Shown here one piece after another: positions 5,737 through 10,401 of a stretch of DNA of 10,401 nt. The stretch lies in assembly GCA_004525355.1 (NCBI GenBank), contig SPCK01000046.1:1-10401 (forward strand). Reading direction: 5' to 3'. Below the pieces are notes generated by a model. It was not told where the DNA came from. It made no database searches and worked only from the letters and a program-made list of their open reading frames with translations. Positions within the stretch are counted from its first letter, which is position 1. The number at the start of each line of letters is the position of its first letter. Made by a program: the position numbers and the translations under genes. The stretch comes from Spirochaetales bacterium. GTDB lineage: Bacteria > Spirochaetota > Spirochaetia > Treponematales > UBA12059.

Positions 5737-8046
5737 ATGACCAAAGCCCCGTTCCTGTCGATCGTCACGATCACATTGGCCGCAGTGTTCACCCGGACTG
5801 TCGCTGCCGATCTTGAATTCCTGAGTCCCGATATTTCACAGGATGACCGCATCCTCTTTGCGGCCCGCGTAAACATACCCGGAGACAGCGGCTACGATAC
5901 GCTCTTCTCGGCGGATGCCGGTACCGGCGAACTGTCACAGCTCACGTTCTATCCCGAGTCGGCGACGGTTCTCGACGACGGTAGGCGTCTGCAGATCCGC
6001 AACAGATTCGGCGTTTTCATGACCGAGCGCGGATTTGGCGGGATCAAGCCGGTAGCGGGCTTCCCGTCGTTCGTACGCGGCTCTGCCATACAGCAAGGCA
6101 GGTTGGTCGACTCGCGCCCGTCGCCCGACGGCACGCTCATTCTCTTCCTGTCCCCAACCAGTCCATCGCGGAGCGATCTGGTTCTCTTCGATCTCTCCAA
6201 ATCCAAGGAAACCGTTGTGGCTTCCGGCGTTGAATATTCCATCGATCGCTTTCCCGCGAGGTGGTCCATCGATTCGCGCTACTTCGCCTATAGCCGCGGC
6301 AACGAACTCTTCTATTATTCCATCGAACAAGCTCGAACTGGCAGAGTGCCCGACGAAAGTTGGCGCAAGATCGGCAAGGGTCGTATCTCCCAGGTACGCT
6401 GGAGCGCCAACGGCAGCCTGTATGTCCTGCGCGACCGATCCCTGTATCGCATCATGCCAGAAGAATTCTTTACCCAGGCGATCTATTCAGGCATCGTCCC
6501 CCCGGGAGCTTTGGTGGGCAAGGCGCCCTTCGCCTACGACCCGAATTTTGACTCGTTCTGGATATCCCCCGATGGCGGCAAGGTCCTCCTGTGCAAGGAC
6601 GGTCGCAACATCTTCCTGTACCGGCTCGATCCCGACGATTTTGGCAAGGCTGACGCGGTCAGTGCCATGCCCTACCTGTTCCTGCAGGGAAATACCGTAG
6701 TCGGACAGGTCATATGGCCCGCCAACAACGAAGTCACCGTGTTTACCGGATCCCTAAGGAACGGCAACCGCGTTTCTGGCGCCTACCGCATCAAAATTCC
6801 AGTTGCAGGCACCGAGAGCCTGTCCGCGACGTTCCTGGAACTCGATGTCGCGGGAGCCATTTCCCTGGCCCTGTCGCCCGACGAGACGCGTATCGCCATC
6901 ACTACGAACGCAGGTGTCACGATACGGCGCTACGCCAACTGGGCTACCGAGAAGAGCCTGGCATCCCCAGGCGCCCTTTCCGCATTATGGGTTTCCAGCG
7001 ACCGGCTGGTCATCGCCGGCAGCGCCAAGACGGAACTCGTATCGCTGTCCGACGATTCGCGCACGCTTATCGCCCTATCCCAGGCCGAGGCTTTCGGCTG
7101 GGCTTCGGATACGGTCGGCGCCGTAGCGATACGCTCGGCAGGCGCGACGTATCTGGGCTCCCCGATAGCCGCTTCCTGGAAGCCGACGGCCACCTACGCC
7201 GTCAAGGACGCATCGACAAGTTCCCCGAATTACAGGGTATACCTCGACGCCCTGGCATCCGGGATGTATAGGAATACCGTCATGGTCCGAGCGGCGAAGG
7301 GCTTGGGGACCGCGAGCCTGCTGCCGAGGCCAGCCCGTTCTTACGTGCCGTTCCCAGAAAAGGACGATCCGCGCGATCCTATGGTATTCGATCATGGCTC
7401 TCGCATTCGTCGTCGAGAGGTGGCGCTGGTGATCAACGCCTACGACGGTGCGGAGGGCCTGGTCACCGTACTCGACACCCTGCGCGTCTACGGCCTGAAA
7501 GCGACATTCTTCGTCAACGGCGAGTTTGTGCGGCGCAATCCGGGCGCCGCGCGCCTGATCGCGCAGAGCGGGCACGAGACAGGCAACCTGTTCTTCAGCG
7601 TATTCGACGCGACTGACGCCCGTTACCGGGTGGACGCCGAGTTCGTCAAGCGCGGTTTGGCACGCACAGAGGACGAGTATTTCCAGGCTACCGGGTCGGA
7701 ATTGTCCCTCCTCTGGCACGCCCCATACTACGCATCGAGCACGGTCCTGCTGGAAGCCGCCGCGCAAATGAGCTATACCTATGTCGGAAGGGACATTGAT
7801 CCCCTGGACTGGGTCGGTCGCTACCAAGGCAGCGTTACCCAGGGGCTATACGCCGGCGCCCATGACCTGGTGGAGCGGGCCATAGCCTCCGTCAAGCCCG
7901 GGACCATCATACCCATCCAGCTTGGCATACCCGATGGTGGGCGCGATGACTACCTGTTCAATGAATTGCCGCTGCTTATAAACGCGATACTCGCGGAGGG
8001 CTACGCAATCGTCCCCGTATCGCTTCTGATGGAACACGCGGACTGA
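5737..8046 (+). CDS. Secreted beta-propeller protein with degenerate NodB/polysaccharide-deacetylase domain
   Basis: The protein has 769 residues. The start is fixed by an in-frame TGA 18 bp upstream and an AAAGG about 8 nt before the ATG. Residues 1-24 look like a Sec signal peptide (LSIVTITLAAVF core, cleavage near VAA-D), so it is probably periplasmic. Residues about 30-530 carry TolB/PD40-like propeller repeats with SPDG or SPDE at about 129-132, 277-280 and 380-383, and WS-type strands between. Residues about 549-765 align with the NodB fold: ATFFVNGEF, SGHETGN, APYY and DIDPLDW are recognisable. Most active-site residues are changed: the expected DD is Y569-D570, the metal histidines are L618 and V622, the RPPY arginine is H661, and the LLHD histidine is Q728. 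It may therefore bind glycan or cell wall rather than deacetylate it. Lon-like protease follows 100 bp later. Confidence 0.85.
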   Translation: MTKAPFLSIVTITLAAVFTRTVAADLEFLSPDISQDDRILFAARVNIPGDSGYDTLFSADAGTGELSQLTFYPESATVLDDGRRLQIRNRFGVFMTERGFGGIKPVAGFPSFVRGSAIQQGRLVDSRPSPDGTLILFLSPTSPSRSDLVLFDLSKSKETVVASGVEYSIDRFPARWSIDSRYFAYSRGNELFYYSIEQARTGRVPDESWRKIGKGRISQVRWSANGSLYVLRDRSLYRIMPEEFFTQAIYSGIVPPGALVGKAPFAYDPNFDSFWISPDGGKVLLCKDGRNIFLYRLDPDDFGKADAVSAMPYLFLQGNTVVGQVIWPANNEVTVFTGSLRNGNRVSGAYRIKIPVAGTESLSATFLELDVAGAISLALSPDETRIAITTNAGVTIRRYANWATEKSLASPGALSALWVSSDRLVIAGSAKTELVSLSDDSRTLIALSQAEAFGWASDTVGAVAIRSAGATYLGSPIAASWKPTATYAVKDASTSSPNYRVYLDALASGMYRNTVMVRAAKGLGTASLLPRPARSYVPFPEKDDPRDPMVFDHGSRIRRREVALVINAYDGAEGLVTVLDTLRVYGLKATFFVNGEFVRRNPGAARLIAQSGHETGNLFFSVFDATDARYRVDAEFVKRGLARTEDEYFQATGSELSLLWHAPYYASSTVLLEAAAQMSYTYVGRDIDPLDWVGRYQGSVTQGLYAGAHDLVERAIASVKPGTIIPIQLGIPDGGRDDYLFNELPLLINAILAEGYAIVPVSLLMEHAD

Positions 8047-8050
8047 ATAC

Positions 8051-8080
8051 CCGCCGACCGGACCGGCATCCGGTCGGCGG
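8051..8080 (+). other. Perfect 11-bp hairpin after the deacetylase-like gene
   Basis: CCGCCGACCGG (8051-8061), an 8-nt loop, then CCGGTCGGCGG (8070-8080), starting four bases after the stop codon. The stem is perfect and GC-rich, but no T run follows in either direction. It may be a T-less terminator, an mRNA 3'-end stabiliser, or an intercistronic structure that tunes expression of the following gene. Confidence 0.5.
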
Positions 8081-8146
8081 CACGACCAAAAATCGCGCCG
8101 CCTGAGTGGACCGACCGGTCCGTACCGGGCGGCCACCGGAGGCATC

Positions 8147-10401
8147 ATGGGCGCCGAACGATTCAAGCTCGACTATACCAACTTGGACTACTCTGTCTCG
8201 GCGGCCGACGTGACGCGCCTGGACGGCGGTGATTGGGGCATGGCCATCATCGGCCAGCCCCGCGCTCTCGAAGCCCTGACCATGGGCACCGCCATCCGGG
8301 CGAAGGGCTACAACGTGTTCGTGACGGGCGTCCCCGGCACCGGCAGGCGAACCGCGATCATGCGCACGCTTACCGATTACGTGCCCGCCGCGCTTGAACT
8401 CAAGGACGCGGCATACGTATACGATTTCCGCGCGCCGCTCGCCCCGCGGGCCCTTACCTTTCCGGCGGGTCGTGCCGTGATCTTCAAGAAGGACATACAT
8501 GCCTTCGTGGAACACGTCAAGAAGCTCGTCGCCATGCAGGCCGAGAGCGGCGACTACAAGAAGCGAAAAGAAACCCTGACAGGCGCCTGGGAACACGAGG
8601 AGAACGAGCGGCTCGCCACCTTCGAGGCCGAATTGGCCAAGGACGGATTCCGTATCGTCCAGATCCAGGGCGAAGACGGCCAGACGGCCACCGACGTACT
8701 GCCGGTAGTCGACGGACAAGCCGTGCCCTTCAACGACCTCCAGGCCAAGGCCGGCACCGGCCAGATGAGCGAGGAAGAATTCGGCATCCTGCGAGAAAAG
8801 TATTTCAGCTACATGGACCGGATGCGACTCATGTTCGTCGACCTCAAACGAGGCAGAGGCGCCCTCGAAGAGCGCCTGGAAACCCTGCGCCGTGACGCGT
8901 TACAGCCGCTCGTGCATGCCGAAGCAGAAGTGATATTGGAACATCACTCGACAGACAAAGTCCGGGCCTGGGTACATGAACTGGAAAAGGACACGCTGAC
9001 GCATCTGTACCATTTCCAGGCCGACGAACCGATCGGCCGCAATCGACGCCCACCCCTGTCCCGCTACGGCGTCAACGTGCTGACCGACAATGGAGAGGCG
9101 ACCTCCCCTCCCGTCATTTACGAGTCCAACCCGACCTACGCCAATCTGTTCGGCATCATCGAGCACGCCACGGAGGGCCCTGGGGTCGACCGGACCGCCT
9201 ATCTGAAGATACGGGCCGGCTCCATACTCAAGGCCGCCGGCGGGTTCCTGGTCATGCAGGCGGAGGACTTGGTCCAGGAAGAGGGCGCGTGGATCGCCCT
9301 CAAGCGCGTGCTCAGGAGCGGCAAGCTGGAAATCCAACCACAGCCGGGTCCCTTTGGCCCGCCTCCCGCCATCAAGCCCGAACCCATCGACCTGGACATC
9401 AAGGTCATCCTGACAGGCGGAGAGATGGTTTACGACGCCCTGTACCAGGCGGATCCTGACTTCCAGAAATTGTTCAAGGTAAACGCCGAGTTCGACTCCA
9501 CCATGCCCCGCAACGATGAATCCGTCCGCGAATACGTTTCATTCGTCCGCAAGATCACCCGCGAGGAAAACTTGCGCGAACCGACGGCGGAAGGCGTGGC
9601 CGCGGTAATCGAGTACGGCATACGCTTGTCCGATTATCGGGACCGCCTGTCCACGCGCTTTTCCAAGGTGGCTGACCTGCTGCGGGAGGCGGACTATCGC
9701 GCCGGCAGATCCGGCAGGGATGTCATGGACGCCGACGCAGTAGACGCCGCGGAGCGGGTACGCAACTGGATGGCCGACCTACCCGAGGAAAAGCTCGCCG
9801 AGATGATCGTCTCCGGCGAGATCATCCTCAAGGCTTCAGGCTCCTGCGTCGGGCGGGTCAACGGGCTGGCCGTGCACGACCGCGGCTACTACGCCTTCGG
9901 CCTGCCCGCCGTCATCTCGGCGCAGGTATCGCCGGGCGAGAGCGGCGTCATCAATATCGAGGGTGAATCCGGCTTGTCCGGCGAGATCTACGACAAAGCC
10001 GTCCTGATAGTTGAAGGCTTCCTGCGCAGCCGCTACGCCAGGGATTTCCCCCTGGCCGTATCCGCTTCGATCTGCTTCGAGCAGTCCTATACCGCCATCG
10101 AGGGCGACTCCGCCTCTTCCACCGCCGTCTACGCCCTCCTTTCGGCCATCGCCCGCATCCCGCTCAGGCAGGATATCGCCGTGACCGGATCGGTGAACCA
10201 GATGGGGCAGATTCAACCCGTCGGCGGTGTAACCGAAAAGGTCGAAGGGTTTTATCAGATATGCAAGCGCGCGGGTCTTTCCGGAACGCAGGGCGTCCTG
10301 GTACCACGACAGAACGTGGCAAACCTGACCCTGGGCCGCGAAGTCATGCGGGCCATCCGCGAGAAGACGTTCTCGGTCTATGCCGTATCCACGATCGACG
10401 A
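8147..10401 (+). CDS. Lon-like ATP-dependent protease, AAA_32/S16 family (3' end outside window)
   Basis: The ATG at 8147 follows GGAGG by 4 nt, and 751 codons are open to the window edge. The N-terminus has IIGQPRALEALTMG and a P-loop G61-VPGTG-RRT69 in which arginine (R67) replaces the usual lysine. A long charged helical insert (about residues 115-280) follows, then a Walker-B-like GGFLVMQAED (365-374) and FDSTMPRNDE. The C-terminal S16 protease domain is present: GDSASST places the catalytic serine at S657, and PVGGVTEKVEG places the lysine at K698, matching E. coli Lon S679/K722. This architecture fits the Lon-like 'putative ATP-dependent protease' group with an AAA_32 domain, about 800 residues long, not classical LonA. 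A cytoplasmic unfolding protease role is inferred. Whether the P-loop arginine still supports ATP hydrolysis is unclear. Confidence 0.93.
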   Translation, partial: MGAERFKLDYTNLDYSVSAADVTRLDGGDWGMAIIGQPRALEALTMGTAIRAKGYNVFVTGVPGTGRRTAIMRTLTDYVPAALELKDAAYVYDFRAPLAPRALTFPAGRAVIFKKDIHAFVEHVKKLVAMQAESGDYKKRKETLTGAWEHEENERLATFEAELAKDGFRIVQIQGEDGQTATDVLPVVDGQAVPFNDLQAKAGTGQMSEEEFGILREKYFSYMDRMRLMFVDLKRGRGALEERLETLRRDALQPLVHAEAEVILEHHSTDKVRAWVHELEKDTLTHLYHFQADEPIGRNRRPPLSRYGVNVLTDNGEATSPPVIYESNPTYANLFGIIEHATEGPGVDRTAYLKIRAGSILKAAGGFLVMQAEDLVQEEGAWIALKRVLRSGKLEIQPQPGPFGPPPAIKPEPIDLDIKVILTGGEMVYDALYQADPDFQKLFKVNAEFDSTMPRNDESVREYVSFVRKITREENLREPTAEGVAAVIEYGIRLSDYRDRLSTRFSKVADLLREADYRAGRSGRDVMDADAVDAAERVRNWMADLPEEKLAEMIVSGEIILKASGSCVGRVNGLAVHDRGYYAFGLPAVISAQVSPGESGVINIEGESGLSGEIYDKAVLIVEGFLRSRYARDFPLAVSASICFEQSYTAIEGDSASSTAVYALLSAIARIPLRQDIAVTGSVNQMGQIQPVGGVTEKVEGFYQICKRAGLSGTQGVLVPRQNVANLTLGREVMRAIREKTFSVYAVSTID

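Noticed and set aside
7075..7827. A 250-codon minus-strand frame inside the propeller-NodB gene.
   Set aside because: It is antisense to a gene with clear domain signatures, shows no recognisable motif and has no ribosome site of note.
7976..8719. A 247-codon minus-strand frame across the intergenic hairpin and the start of the Lon-like gene.
   Set aside because: The plus-strand Lon-like frame has conserved motifs throughout this region; the antisense frame has none.

Overview
The window is a GC-rich bacterial chromosome segment. Its first half is a classic ribosomal-protein/transcription-factor cluster read on the minus strand. The organism is probably a spirochaete (Treponema/Spirochaeta-like). 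This is inferred from the flavour of the L33 and MurJ proteins and from the overall gene set, not proven. Neither tRNA gene encodes its 3' CCA.

Minus-strand block (5.05 kb down to 1 in transcription order): murJ (lipid II flippase), then a strong-looking promoter, tRNA-Thr(GGT), rpmG (L33), tRNA-Trp(CCA), secE, nusG, rplK (L11), rplA (L1) and rplJ (L10, running off the left edge). The tRNAs, L33, SecE and NusG appear to be one mixed tRNA/mRNA transcript starting just upstream of tRNA-Thr. The spacers around tRNA-Trp and the rplK leader contain several hairpins. Many of them use G-U pairs that work only in the minus-strand RNA, which suggests selected RNA structure (processing, attenuation or L1 feedback). 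rplK-rplA and rplA-rplJ are each 3 bp apart, so no separate L10 leader can exist.

A short AT-rich region (about 5.1-5.25 kb) separates murJ from a plus-strand set: a 62-residue four-cysteine protein of unknown function with a strong ribosome site; a 292-bp gap without a gene; a secreted 769-residue protein with a TolB-like beta-propeller and a C-terminal NodB/polysaccharide-deacetylase fold whose catalytic motifs are mostly lost; and a Lon-like ATP-dependent protease (AAA_32 plus S16 Ser-Lys dyad) cut by the right edge.

I saw no mobile element, CRISPR array, phage gene or obvious defence system. The most unusual items are the apparently dead propeller-deacetylase fusion, the four-cysteine small protein, and the dense strand-specific RNA structure in the tRNA/ribosomal operon.
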